Of a stretch of 64,000 bases of DNA, positions 11,437 to 22,158 are shown in pieces. Source of the stretch: Nissolia schottii (Eukaryota; Streptophyta; Magnoliopsida; Fabales; Fabaceae); the NCBI GenBank assembly GCA_003254905.1, contig QANU01012846.1, positions 532,823 to 596,822 on the forward strand, written 5' to 3'. The position numbers and the translations under genes are program-made. Below the pieces are notes generated by a model. The model searched no databases. It saw nothing but the letters and a program-made list of their open reading frames with translations, and was not told the DNA's origin. Position 1 is the stretch's first letter, and each line of letters begins with the position of its first letter.

Positions 11437-13440
11437 CCTAGTGCACAAACCTTATTCACCAATGTAAACAATTAGAGGTATATTACACAACACAAATTTT
11501 ATACCCCAATTTAAACCTTTAAAACCTTTCACCCTTTATTGGTGAACATTTAAACCTTTTATATTTGGTTGTGTTATATTTTAAGAATAATTGTTTGCAC
11601 TAGGTTGTAAATTTTTTTTTTTATTACTTAGTGGATAAATTTGTTAGTAGAGAGACTTTATATGACTTAATGTACAAACTTTACCCCATAAAATGCACAA
11701 ACTTTGGTTGAGCATTTGAATAAAGGAAGTTTCCTTTGCTCCTTTATTTTCTGGATAAAGACGTTAATCTTTTTGTATCTCGTTGTGCATGTGCTGTCAT
11801 TTTCAATTTCTCCTATCCTTCCTTGCTATTCTTCTTTTGAATAAAGAACATTATCCTCCTTCTAGAGCCCTTCCTCTAGCAAGGTGTAGTCCCCTCTTAT
11901 GGAATATGCTTCTAATCCTTTTCTTCAATGTGAGATGGTCCCATGTAAGCCCTTCTTTGCATTTGTCTTGATGTGGGCTAGACTTTTCTTCAATTCATTT
12001 GTGGGTCAATCACTGGTTTTGGGTCAAGCTTTGCTTTGCTTCTCTTTGCTGTTTGGGCTTGTGATTTTTCTAAACAAAGAAAACTCTAAAACACTAGATA
12101 AAAATCATTAGTAATTTCAAACATTGTTTGTCATCGGATAAGAATTATTTTATACCATAAACCAACTGCGGAAAAAAAATCTAAGTACATGCAGATGAGA
12201 GAGACCAGAGTCACACAATCCCACAGAAAGCCCAATAGTACATCCTTGGATATCTCTCAAAAAGATACTGTTAACTTTTGCTTTGGGATTCTGATGGGGC
12301 CTTTATAATGTTCCCTGCAATTCTGGTGATGAGATTCTCCAACTCCTCTGACTAATGCTATTTGAGAACTGGGGATTAAGTGATGTTGACATTGTTGAAT
12401 AAGGAACTAATCTCAGGTAATCTATATACGGGAAGAGAAAGTGAGAAACAATAGTAGGTAAAATATAACGGTATATTTTTACACGGAGTCACATGTTATT
12501 TGTTCTTTACACACAGTCATCACAATTTTTTCTTGTAGAATTCTCCCATGAGGTAATTCACTTTAGTTCCAACCAACCGAACCGACCAACCATGAACTTA
12601 TATTTTGCCACGCCAATCTATTTTGACATAAACCTAATGGTTACTGTTACGGTATACGCCAGAAGCCATATTAGAACATGCAATTTATAACTAAAAATAA
12701 ACTTAATTAAGTTTTTAACCCCTGTAACATTTCAAAGTTTATTTTTAGTTCCACCTTGTCTAAGCTGAGCTCATCCATCTTCCACCGATTTAATCATTAA
12801 TCCCTTTACCCTCAGAATTTGTATACTTTTATCAATCACCATTTAAAACTTGTTCAACGACAAATTAGTTCAAACAATAATAGCAAAACGAAACGGGAAA
12901 TGATTCATTACACGCTCAGAAAGTCAGGATAGAGACCCAACCTCCACATGGTTTCAAAATGAATATGGACCCCAGCCCCCCACATGCCATAAATCCCGCT
13001 AGCGCGTTATGAGTTGTTCACAGTTGGACCACAAGATCAGGAATAATCAGGTATGTATGCAAGTATGAAAGATCAAGTGTTCTTTCCTTCCTAATCCTAC
13101 GAAGGTGCCAAGTACTGACTTAGCTGGTTAAATCCTTTGCAAGTGAATGCACGAAATGACATCAAGTCCTACCACTAAAATGTGGGGGATTTGCACAATC
13201 TTGTCTCCGAGGTATGATGTTAAAAGTTCATGGACGAAGACATGGGTTCCTAAACTTAGAATTCAGACCACAACAACATAGTCATAATAATGTGCCTTCA
13301 TTTCATGTAACGTACTTATAGATTACAGCTTACGAGATCATCATTGACCAGAAACAAGTCAAACAACAAGAGAAAAAGAATAATGATAATCATAACAACT
13401 TGAAAATGAATAACTATGCAAATATTCAAATTTGATGTCA
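11437..13440. other. Intergenic; continuation of TGCACAAAC repeat
   Basis: Starts with the right CCTAG duplication and then resumes the TGCACAAAC repeat that the LTR interrupted, with copies at 11443 and about 11694. Short open frames at 11783-12111 and 12493-12690 carry no recognisable domain. From about 12.7 kb to the FERONIA-type gene nothing was identified beyond probable 3'-flanking sequence of that minus-strand gene. Confidence 0.4.
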
Positions 13441-13566
13441 ATTATCAATCAGTAATTAACAGCTTAGAAAGCAGATTTCACTGCCGCACTTCAGTAGTAG
13501 TAATAGTAGTAGTGATCCCCCCCGTGTAGGAAGAATTCTTACACAAGACTAGATGGCACCTCGTCC

Positions 13567-16314
13567 TCAACGGCCTTTTGGATCCATGATCTGGGAAAAC
13601 ACGGCACTAGGTGTTAATCCATCAGAGTCTTCACTTGCCACGCTCCTACCACCAATGCTCATGCTAATGCCACTGCTTTTGGAGTCAGTCACTTCACCAT
13701 CAAAACCAGACTCCTTCTTCCCTTTGGAAGCTGCTGCATACAAGGACTCCTGCTCCTCAATGTGCATTCCTCCAACAATTCCCTTGCCACTCTCCTCTGC
13801 ACTCTCCTGGAGCTGCAGGGCAAATTCAAGGTTCCACAAGACATCACCCATGGATGGCCGCTCGATGCCCTGCTCCGCCACGCACTTCATGGCGGTCTCG
13901 GCGAACTTCTTGAAGCACTCCGGCGCGATCTTGCCCTTCAGAAAAGGATCAGTGATGTGTTCAAGAATACCTTTCTTGTAGCAATGGGGCGCCCACTCAG
14001 CCAAGCTCACTTGCTCCTTAGCAAGGGTTGGGTTCAAGGCTGGGCGAGCGCACAACACCTCAAACAAAACCACGCCAAATGAGTAAACATCAGATTTATC
14101 AGTCAGTTGCTGCCTCCTGAAGTATTCAGGATCCAAGTAACCAAAGCTTCCCTTAACCACAGTGCTCACATGAGTGTTATCCAACGTTGGACCTGTTTTC
14201 GATAACCCAAAATCAGAGACCTTCGCCACCCACTTCTCATCTAGCAAAATGTTTGTGGTCTTCACGTCGCGGTGGATGATGGTGTGCTTGGCACCGGTGT
14301 GCAGGTAGTGCAGGCCCCTAGCAGCTCCAATGCATATCTCAAGCCTCTGCCTCCAAGGCAGGGGAGGCTTCTGTGTCTTGTAGAGGTGCTCGCGGAGCGT
14401 TCCGTAAGCCATGTAATCATACACAAGGATCATCTCAGTGTTCTCCTCGCAGTACCCAATGAGGGAAACAAGGTGGCGGTGCCGGAGCTTAGACAGCATT
14501 TCAATCTCAGTTTGGAACTCATGCACCCCTTGGTCAGAGAGTGGGTTCCCACGCTTGATTGCCACTTTGGTCGCCCCGCCATCAATCTCACCCTTGTAAA
14601 CCTTGCCAAATCCTCCCACGCCAAGGAGCAAGGCCTCGTCGAAGTTGCTCGTGGCGGCCCTGATCTCGGCGAAGGAGAAATGGCGACAGAGGTTCGACGG
14701 CAGGGACGATGCATGGCTACCGCTGGTGTGGTTAGTCTTGGCAGAAGCAGCAGAGTGTGAATTGCCATAAAGAGAAAGAGGAAGCCAGCCAGATGGCCCT
14801 TCACTTTCACCAGAATCCCTTCCATGACCACCGGGGCGACCGCGGCGGCGGCGGCGCAATGCAGCAAGGCCAAACAGCCCAAGCACAAGTATCACAAGAA
14901 CAGCACCTGCACCCACACCTCCAGCAACGATCCCCGTGTGACTCCTCGACGGCTTTGTTCCTCCATGGCCAGAGGACGATGAAGGGACAGCCAAATCTAG
15001 CTTGGGAGGGGGATCAGGATTGGCCCCTGCCAAATTACCTCCAGTGTCATTGATCTTGAAAACCTCCACCCCGTTCAAGATGGCGTCATAATACTCAGAC
15101 TTAGAAGCAGTGTTGGGGTGGAGCTCAAGCCAGAGGTCCTGCCTTGGTTCCCCATCAGGAAGAAACACAACAAAGTCCTTGTGAACGGGAACCCCATTGG
15201 AATGCGGGAGGCCGAACTCGTCAGCCCAGGCAATGACGTCGGCACCCTCCTGAGCAGTCTGGTTATTAAGGAACACGTCGAACACCCTCTGGTTGGGCTT
15301 GGTGATGCTGGTGGAGCCCTCGCAGAAATGCAGCCTCACCAGATAGGAGAAGCCGGAGTCAACATTCAGAATCCAAGTCAAGTTGTAGTTCAGATTGACT
15401 TCAACCCTGGGCCCCATGGACCTCGCGGTGGAGTACACGTCAATCGGGGCAACGTAGGAAGGGGTCCCCGGAGGGTACTCGATCTTTACCTCGGGATCGG
15501 CGGGCTCCGTCACTCCGAAGGCGGCGCCGTACAGGTACCCCGCGTCGTCCAGCCACGTCCTGAACAGGCCGGTGTCGTGGGAGGGGGAGATCACATTGCC
15601 GCCGACGTTGAGCCTGTAAACATTCTCCAGCGCGGTGCCGTTGTCGATGGTGAAGGCCGTGTCGGTGCCCACGATCATGGTGGTCCCGTCGGTCGAGCTG
15701 TAGATGTCGGGCATGGAAACCACCTCGATGCCGTTCACCACGGCGTGCGAGTTCGGAGTGGAAGGGGAAGGCGTGAAGGTGACCGTGAGCTTCTCCGTCT
15801 GGACGTCGATGGAGTATTCCTTCACGATGGTGAAGTAGTTGAGGCCGGCGGTGGTTTGAGCGACGCTGAAGTTCTTGAGGAGGGTGTAGGACTGGGCCGT
15901 GACGGCGAAGACGGCGGAGGAGGCGTCGAGGCCGCCGTAGGAGGCGGAGTAGAAGTGGAGGCGGAGGAATTTGCGGCCGGGGGCCACCGGGAAGGAGTAG
16001 GTGAAGGGGGAGCGGGAGAGGCGGGCGTTCATGTAGGGGACTTGGGGGACGGAGGGGTCCTGGGTGGCGGCGGCGGAGGTGGTGGTGGTGGCGGAGGAGG
16101 AAGCGAAGAACCTGGACCCGACATCGGAGGTCCATCGGCGGCCGTCGGTGTCGGAGCTCTCAGGAGGGCCGCCGCAGTTGAGGAGGATGTTGTCGGCAGG
16201 CTTGTAATCCGCAGCTCCAATGAGCTGAGTGGTCAAGGAGAAGAAGAAGCAAAGGAAGAATGGGACACCAATCTTGTTCAGATTGATATTCCTCACCATC
16301 ATGAAACAAAACAA
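13567..16314 (-). CDS. FER: FERONIA-type malectin-like receptor kinase
   Basis: A single-exon gene of 915 residues, the usual length for this family. It encodes a plasma-membrane receptor of the CrRLK1L group; FERONIA senses RALF peptides and wall pectin and acts in growth, fertilisation and immunity. Seen: signal peptide (1-34), then the mature start DYKPADNILLNCGG; two malectin-like domains (about 38-225 and 235-421); one transmembrane helix (about 461-486) followed by a five-Arg stop-transfer run; a kinase domain (about 558-832) with glycine loop GVGGFG (565-570), Lys587, HRDVK (681-685) and DFG (701-703), so an active RD kinase is expected. The C-terminus (SEDSDGLTPSAVFSQIM...PKGR) is characteristic of FERONIA rather than THESEUS or ANXUR. 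There are three near-N-terminal methionines (1, 5, 6); the first was used. The 5' half is notably GC-rich. Confidence 0.95.
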   Translation of the reverse strand: MFCFMMVRNINLNKIGVPFFLCFFFSLTTQLIGAADYKPADNILLNCGGPPESSDTDGRRWTSDVGSRFFASSSATTTTSAAATQDPSVPQVPYMNARLSRSPFTYSFPVAPGRKFLRLHFYSASYGGLDASSAVFAVTAQSYTLLKNFSVAQTTAGLNYFTIVKEYSIDVQTEKLTVTFTPSPSTPNSHAVVNGIEVVSMPDIYSSTDGTTMIVGTDTAFTIDNGTALENVYRLNVGGNVISPSHDTGLFRTWLDDAGYLYGAAFGVTEPADPEVKIEYPPGTPSYVAPIDVYSTARSMGPRVEVNLNYNLTWILNVDSGFSYLVRLHFCEGSTSITKPNQRVFDVFLNNQTAQEGADVIAWADEFGLPHSNGVPVHKDFVVFLPDGEPRQDLWLELHPNTASKSEYYDAILNGVEVFKINDTGGNLAGANPDPPPKLDLAVPSSSSGHGGTKPSRSHTGIVAGGVGAGAVLVILVLGLFGLAALRRRRRGRPGGHGRDSGESEGPSGWLPLSLYGNSHSAASAKTNHTSGSHASSLPSNLCRHFSFAEIRAATSNFDEALLLGVGGFGKVYKGEIDGGATKVAIKRGNPLSDQGVHEFQTEIEMLSKLRHRHLVSLIGYCEENTEMILVYDYMAYGTLREHLYKTQKPPLPWRQRLEICIGAARGLHYLHTGAKHTIIHRDVKTTNILLDEKWVAKVSDFGLSKTGPTLDNTHVSTVVKGSFGYLDPEYFRRQQLTDKSDVYSFGVVLFEVLCARPALNPTLAKEQVSLAEWAPHCYKKGILEHITDPFLKGKIAPECFKKFAETAMKCVAEQGIERPSMGDVLWNLEFALQLQESAEESGKGIVGGMHIEEQESLYAAASKGKKESGFDGEVTDSKSSGISMSIGGRSVASEDSDGLTPSAVFSQIMDPKGR

Positions 16315-16990
16315 ATAAAAAAAGCTGATTTTTTTTTTTAGCAGCCCAGAAGTGGTGGTGACATCAAGACCTTAGATCTGGTTTATAGATGGGTGGGTGC
16401 TTTGCAGCTCGAAGCAAGACTTTCCAAAATACGTAGAAGGATTTCAATCCAATGAATATGGAAAATGCAGGGGGGATAAAAGAATAACAATGTTGGATGA
16501 AGAAGTAGATCTTGTTGATGGCTAGTGAAGAGAGTGTGAGGGAGAGGAAATGCAGCTGCTCAAAGGCTATGTAAATCACACTTGTACAGCAAAAATATTA
16601 TCTCATGTTTTTACAATTTTATTTTAATTTTGTTTTGAAATTAATTTTAATTCATACCATTTCTTCGGCATCTAACTAATTTTTCATGCACTCACGTGTA
16701 TTCTTAGTTTATAGTTAGCTAAAATTTAGCACTAAACTATTGCTGATTCTATTTTTATTTTTATATTCGTGCCCACTAATTCTTATCATTATTTGTTTCT
16801 TACTATTGTTAGGCAATGATTTAGCATGACAGCATGGAGGGAGGGGTGACCACTATTTGACTCGTGTTTGACAAAGGGAGTTAGTTTGATTAGTGCCTTC
16901 ATTGTTGCCCTGTGATCTTAGCTGGGAATTGTGAAATGACGGAATTGACCTTGATGCGGTGTTTGGATTCGCATATCATGACAGAACGGG

Positions 16991-17021
<31 letters not shown>

Positions 17022-17224
17022 GTTTTGCAGTGAAGGACACCCACCACGCCCAATCGCCAGTGCATCAAACGCGCTTTCGAGCTAGCTGGATTCATTACTT
17101 TCCTTTTTCTTGGGTCTGAACTTACACATAATTTTGCCTTTTGTGTATTTTATCTGCATTGCAGTGCCAGTTTATTAGCCCAAACAAAAGTTCTGTCCAA
17201 ACCCGTTAGCCCAATACCCATATT
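16315..17224. other. FERONIA-type gene 5' flank
   Basis: Upstream leader and promoter side of the minus-strand receptor kinase gene, no coding sequence recognised. It contains a (GA)n microsatellite at 16990-17018. The right end meets the hAT-like element. Confidence 0.4.
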
Positions 17225-17671
17225 AAGGGGTGTTCAAAACCCGGACCCGGCCCGGCCAGAAGGGTTCGGGCCGAATCGGGCCCGATTTTTAAAAAAAAAC
17301 TAAAAAAAATAAGACCCGGTCCTAATACATATCGAGTTCAGGCCTTGCCTCGGGCCACCCGGCCCGGCCCGTATACTATATTATTATATATTTTTTATTT
17401 TTTTATCCTTCATAATTACAATTTATTTCACACACTTTTGGCTACAAATTTCCAATGTTTTTCCCATGTCTTTCACTTTCATTCCAATTTCGTTTTTCTC
17501 AGCCCAGTTTATTAAACAGCCCAAAGTCTCACTAGCCAGTAGCCACTCACCCAGAGTCCACGCCCAGTAGCCCACTAGCCCTCATCTCACTTTTCTCAAT
17601 TTTCATTTCTGAAAATTGAAATTCAGAGTTGAGACTCAAATCTCAATAGCTCACGCCTCACAGACCTAAAC

Positions 17672-17765
17672 CCTCGCCTCGCCGCGCCTCGCCTCGCCTC
17701 CCGCGCCTCCCGCGCCTCGCCTCCCTCGCCTCGTCTCGCCGCGCCTCGCCTCGCCGCGCCTCGCA
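17672..17765. repeat. CGCCT-rich tandem array
   Basis: About 94 bases made mostly of CGCCTCGCC and CGCGCCTCGCC units. It lies inside the hAT-like element just before a leader-like CCTTGGTAAGCC. Confidence 0.75.
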
Positions 17766-18029
17766 TTCGTCGTCCCTTGGTAAGCCACTGTTTCAGTTTA
17801 ATTTGATTGCTTTTTTTTCCCCCCCCCCCTTTTTTCGTCGTAATTTTTGGATGAACATTCTGATGAGTGATAAATTGAGGTTAGCTGTGGTTTATGAGGT
17901 TAGCTTATACTAGACTTAGTTGTGGTTTATGAGGTTAGCTTATACTAGACATGCTTTCTATTTTGTAATTTCTGCTGCAATATCTAAACAATTCTGCTGT
18001 AACTTCTGCAATTATGCAATATATCAATT

Positions 18030-18316
18030 CTGAATTTCTGTTATGCAATTTTCCTATTTCTGTTATGCAATTTCTGTTTCTGCTTCTGTATTGCTGTTTC
18101 TGAATTTCTGAATTTCTGCTTCTGAATTTCTGAATTTCTGCTTCTGAATTGCTGTTTCTGCTTCTGAATTCCTGCTTCTGAATTTCTGTTTCTGAATTGC
18201 TGTTTCTGCTGTTTCTGCTTCTGTTTCAATTCCTTCTGTTTTTGCTGTTTCTGTTTTTGTTTTTGCTGTTTCTGTTTTTGCTGTTTTTGTTGTTTTTGTT
18301 TCTGCTGTTTCTGATT
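18030..18316. repeat. Degenerate TTCTG-rich minisatellite
   Basis: About 290 bases built from TTCTG, TTTCTGCTG, AATTTCTG and TTTTTGCTG words with no fixed period. The minus-strand Gln/Lys-rich open frame here (18041-18229) is a product of the repeat and is not a gene. Confidence 0.75.
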
Positions 18317-19172
18317 TTTTTTTCTTTAAATTTATTTTGGCCCGGTTTTTACTCGGCCCGAATATGATCGGGCCTATCGGGTCTAGGGTCGGGTCCGGGT
18401 CCTAAAAATTGACCCGGTCGAAATACAGGGCCGGGTTTGGGTCTAGGCCAACCCGGCCCGGCGCGGCCCATGAACACAGAATGAGCACTTCAGTTTCGAC
18501 CATAAAAGAAAAAGGAATGGCACTTGAGTCAGGAAAACAATAAAATTCCCTCCCTGTCCCCTTTCTCAATAAATCAGTCCCCACCGCCCGACAGCCCTCT
18601 ATCGCGGCATCGCGGCGGCTGCGTCACAGCGCCAGCCCCTTGCCAGCGGCTTCACCTTTGGTAAGCACCTCTCTTCCCATTATCTATCATATTGGTTTGC
18701 TTTGCTAATTACTAACTAGGTACCTTCAAATTTTGTGAAACAATTAGGAAGAACCAAAAATCGAAGCTTAGTTAGAAAACTGTTTATCAAGTTATTGTTA
18801 TAATAATAATAATAATTGGCGAAGGTGCTAAGCAGAAGCCAACTGTGATCTAGCATGTATGTCATTTATCCTCCCCTCAGAGTCATTCCAATGTCTTTGT
18901 GAATCTTGTTGCTGCTGATCAAGTATTTATTTTTTTTCAAGTGTTTTGGTTGGTTAATTCTTTGTCAACGACAACGTCGGTGATATGCTATTTTTTCTTT
19001 TTCCTTTTTTTCTGAGAGAGGGGGGGAAAATGCTGTGTGCGTGAAATTTTGCAGCTGCAGAATGATTGACAAATTAAACATTTTTCAGAATCTGCCTATA
19101 TTTTCTCTGATTCAATTGAATATATATATTATTTATTTGGTATTCATGATTAATAGAATATAATAGACGAGA

Positions 19173-20924
19173 ATGAAGCAATCAAAGGATCCGTTCGAAG
19201 CAGCGTTCGAGGAGCAAGAGGATTCCCCGCCTGAATCACCTGCTGATGCCTCCTTCAACACACAGCACCCTAATTCTGATGCTGCTCCTGCCCAACCCCA
19301 ACCTCGTGATGATGGCAATGGCAAAAAGGTCGCATCCCAATTTACTCCAGCTGGGACTAGCAGTGGCAGTGGACCCATCACCACTGCCGCCGGCACTGGC
19401 ACAAAGCATAAGGATGAGGAGGATGAGGAGGAGGAGGAGAACATGGAAGTTGAGCTTGGAAAGTTCCCTTCCAGTGGTGACCCTGATAAAATGGCCAAGA
19501 TGCAGTAAGTCAACCCTTCCCTTGTGTATATTTGGCTGGCATATTTATCTCTGTTTTTGGTTGTAAATGAGGCTATCATGCTCATTCTATAAAGTATTTA
19601 TTTAGATACATATGTATTTCTGTGATGCATATTCTAAATGAAAGGGGAAAATGATAATAGAGGGAAAAAAAAATAAGTTCTTGATTTTGTGATTTTATCT
19701 TTCCTTACTACTAGGTTCTTTTTGTTGAGCTTACTTTTATTATCTTTTACTTCCTTGTAAGGTATTTTCCAATTTCCCTTGAAAACTAATTTGGCTACTT
19801 CTTCAGGGCTATATTGTCACAATTCACTGAAGAACAAATGAGCAGATACGAATCCTTTCGCAGGGCTGGATTTCAGAGAACTAGCATGAAAAGAGTATGC
19901 TTCTCTACTTTTCACCATTAGTTTAGAATAGATTCCTAATCCTGTAAAGACTGAGTTTCTCAACTACTAGTGAATCTGTATTATAAACTTGGATGTTTGA
20001 AGTTTGAACCCAAACTCAATAACGCCTAAAATAACACACAAAAAGACACACCCAAGTACAACTCAATTACAGAAAAGAAGATTGTTACTAAATTAACTAC
20101 ATACAGTTTTTTAGCATATGAAACAAATATAGCATAAGACGATTTGACAATTAACCCTTTGTTTTCTGGATACTATTATGTGTTGCACCATAAGCTGAGC
20201 TTTAGTATTCTGTATTTGCTAAGACTCAGAAATTATTCATGATACCTCCATAGACATTGTCAAAAGTGAACATTTTACACTGCGAAGGTTAGTTGTATCA
20301 GTTATGATTGGAATTTGCCCCATGCTTAGCCACTTGAAAACCTTGGTTTTTATCACATGTCACCTTGGTTTGTGGATGGGTTATTGCTAGTTTTGGCCTC
20401 GTGTACTTTTACATTAGTTTCTAATTGCTATTTTTGCAATGGAATTTGCAGTAGTAATTTATATTATTATAATAATGATAATAATATGAGATTTCTCACA
20501 AGTTACCTCCTCTCCTTTCTTGATGACATTAAAGCAGTTATTAGCAAGCATCACCGGGACGCAGAAAATTTCTGTGCCGATGACAATTGTCGTATCAGGG
20601 ATTGCAAAAATGTTTGTTGGTGAAGTTGTTGAAACAGGTATGGCAAATTTTCCTTTGCAGTTTACAAGCATGAAATGAAATGCTCCCTTCTAAAATAAAT
20701 ATATAGTTTATCTTCAAGGTCAAAATGTTACAGTTATTTGTCCTACGAAAACTAATATATTGTTTTCATTTATAAAAAAACTTGCCACTTTTACAGCTAG
20801 AATAGTTATGCAAGAGAGGAAGGAATCTGGACCAATCCGGCCATGTCACCTGAGAGAAGCATATAGACGACTAAGGCTCGAAGGAAAAGTCTTTAAGAGA
20901 TCAGCGTCGCGGCTTTTCCGTTAA
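19173..20924 (+). CDS. TAF11: TFIID subunit 11 (TAF11)
   Basis: Histone-fold subunit of general transcription factor TFIID; TAF11 pairs with TAF13 in the nucleus and stabilises TBP on DNA. Coding exons 19173-19504, 19807-19894, 20538-20637, 20797-20924 give 215 residues, a normal length for plant TAF11. All introns are GT-AG and phases join exactly. The start MKQSKDPFEAA is the conserved plant start. An acidic, disordered N-terminal half (a run of Asp/Glu near residue 85) is followed by the histone fold: ILSQFTEEQMSRYESFRR, then LLASITGTQKIS, GIAKMFVGE and the C-terminal RPCHLREAYRRLRLEGK. A non-coding 5' exon ending at 18660 (GTAAGC donor) is likely, with acceptor near 19167. The gene abuts the hAT-like element upstream. 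Confidence 0.95.
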
Positions 20925-21384
20925 TTGACCAAATATGAATTTAGTTTATAATTTCACTGGTTTGCAACAGTGGCTTTGTAGGCACAGAATAAGTCTTGTA
21001 ATCTTACTCAGTACCTTGATATTTCTGCAGCCTGATATCTAGTTAATTGAATGAATGAATTAATGTTAGGAGGCAAATTTGGAAAATTCCCCATTCTTTT
21101 CAAATATGAAACGGGCAATGGACACGGGTATGGGCCACAACATATTTTCTTGATTTGTACAAGCTTACTTGGAGAAGTTGAGTTTTATGGTGGAAGTTCT
21201 CAGTTAAAATAAGGGTTGGAGAGAAGTTTCACAATAGGTGCCGAAGTAATATAAAAAATATATGCAAGCACTTTTGGGTCGAGATTGTTGCATTTGCTGG
21301 CTTTACTCACACATTAGTAGTAGCAACAAGTTATTCATTGACATTTGTTCCCGGCTTTCACCTTGGATTGGATATTGATGCCAC
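20925..21384. other. TAF11 3' flank
   Basis: Probable 3' UTR and downstream sequence of TAF11. It ends in GATGCCAC (21377-21384), the left target duplication of the adjacent MITE. No gene recognised. Confidence 0.4.
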
Positions 21385-21933
21385 CATGGTTATTAAACTC
21401 TCGAGTTAACTCGTAAATTCTTACGAGTTTACGATTTTACTACACAAAATAAGTTAACATTTATGTAAACTCTTTTTCTGTAAATTTGCACGAGTTTAAG
21501 TGAATTTACGAGTTAAAATTTACCTACGAGTTTATGAGTTTATCTCAAAATGTATAAATTTTGTAATTTTGTTAGATACTTATCCAACTTTATTTATGTT
21601 AGATAATATCTATTGAGTTTATTAGTCTAATTTCATATATTTATCATAATTGAGCTATGTTTTATCAAATTATAAAATAACATATACTGAATAAAATATG
21701 ACATAACAACTAAGTGCCATGAATTAAGGTGTATTTTATGATTTTTTTCCATTAATTTAATTTAAAGTTAACATTATTCAATTCAATTATAAATATAATA
21801 TTTAATCATATTTAGTTCCTAATTATATTGCTTATAACATATTATTTTACTTATGTAAACTCGTAAGAGTTTACGATTCGAGTTTTCTGAAACTTCACGA
21901 GTTCACTTCAAACTCTCGAGTTTAACAATTTTG
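21385..21933. mobile_element. hAT-type MITE, 549 bp, perfect 8-bp TSD
   Basis: Flanked by identical 8-bp repeats GATGCCAC at 21377-21384 and 21934-21941, the duplication size of hAT elements. The ends begin CATGGTTATTAAACTC and, on the other strand, CAAAATTGTTAAACTC. Further imperfect inverted segments (ACTCGAGAG and CTCGTAA...TTACGAG) lie inside each end. The interior is AT-rich and non-coding. Confidence 0.85.
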
Positions 21934-22158
21934 GATGCCACGACATGGTAAACAATAAATAAGTATGAGAAAATTTTGTGCGCCATGCAAGAAAGCTATT
22001 TTGTTTGTTAGGAAGGCAAAGCTTGTTTAAATGATAAACACAGTTGCAGACTATTAATTGACGAGATACTGGCATAAAAGAGACCAAGAAATAACAAGTA
22101 TTAGTCCAATGGCACCCAAAGCTCCAATTCAAAATGTCTTCTAGAACTCATGGCCCAT

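Larger units (their letters stand above)
17225..18482. mobile_element. Degenerate hAT-like non-autonomous element
   Basis: The left end reads AAGGGGTGTTCAAAACCCGG and the right end contains GGCCCATGAACAC, roughly inverted to one another. Both are followed inward by many CCCGG, GGCCCG and CGGGTC motifs, the sub-terminal pattern of some plant hAT elements. No 8-bp target duplication was found (CCCATATT left, GAGCACTT right), so ends are approximate. The interior has leader-like sequence with a GTAAGC donor-like site near 17780, a CGCCT array and a long TTCTG array. Confidence 0.5.

Noticed and set aside
15118-16341. 407-codon plus-strand open frame opposite the receptor kinase
   Set aside because: It is antisense to the GC-rich FERONIA coding exon and has low-complexity Gly/Val/Glu composition; a shadow frame caused by GC bias.
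18041-18229. Lys/Gln/Asn-rich minus-strand frame
   Set aside because: It is a translation of the TTCTG minisatellite.
19133-19585. 150-codon minus-strand frame
   Set aside because: Antisense to TAF11 exon 1, Ser-rich because the sense strand encodes an acidic run.
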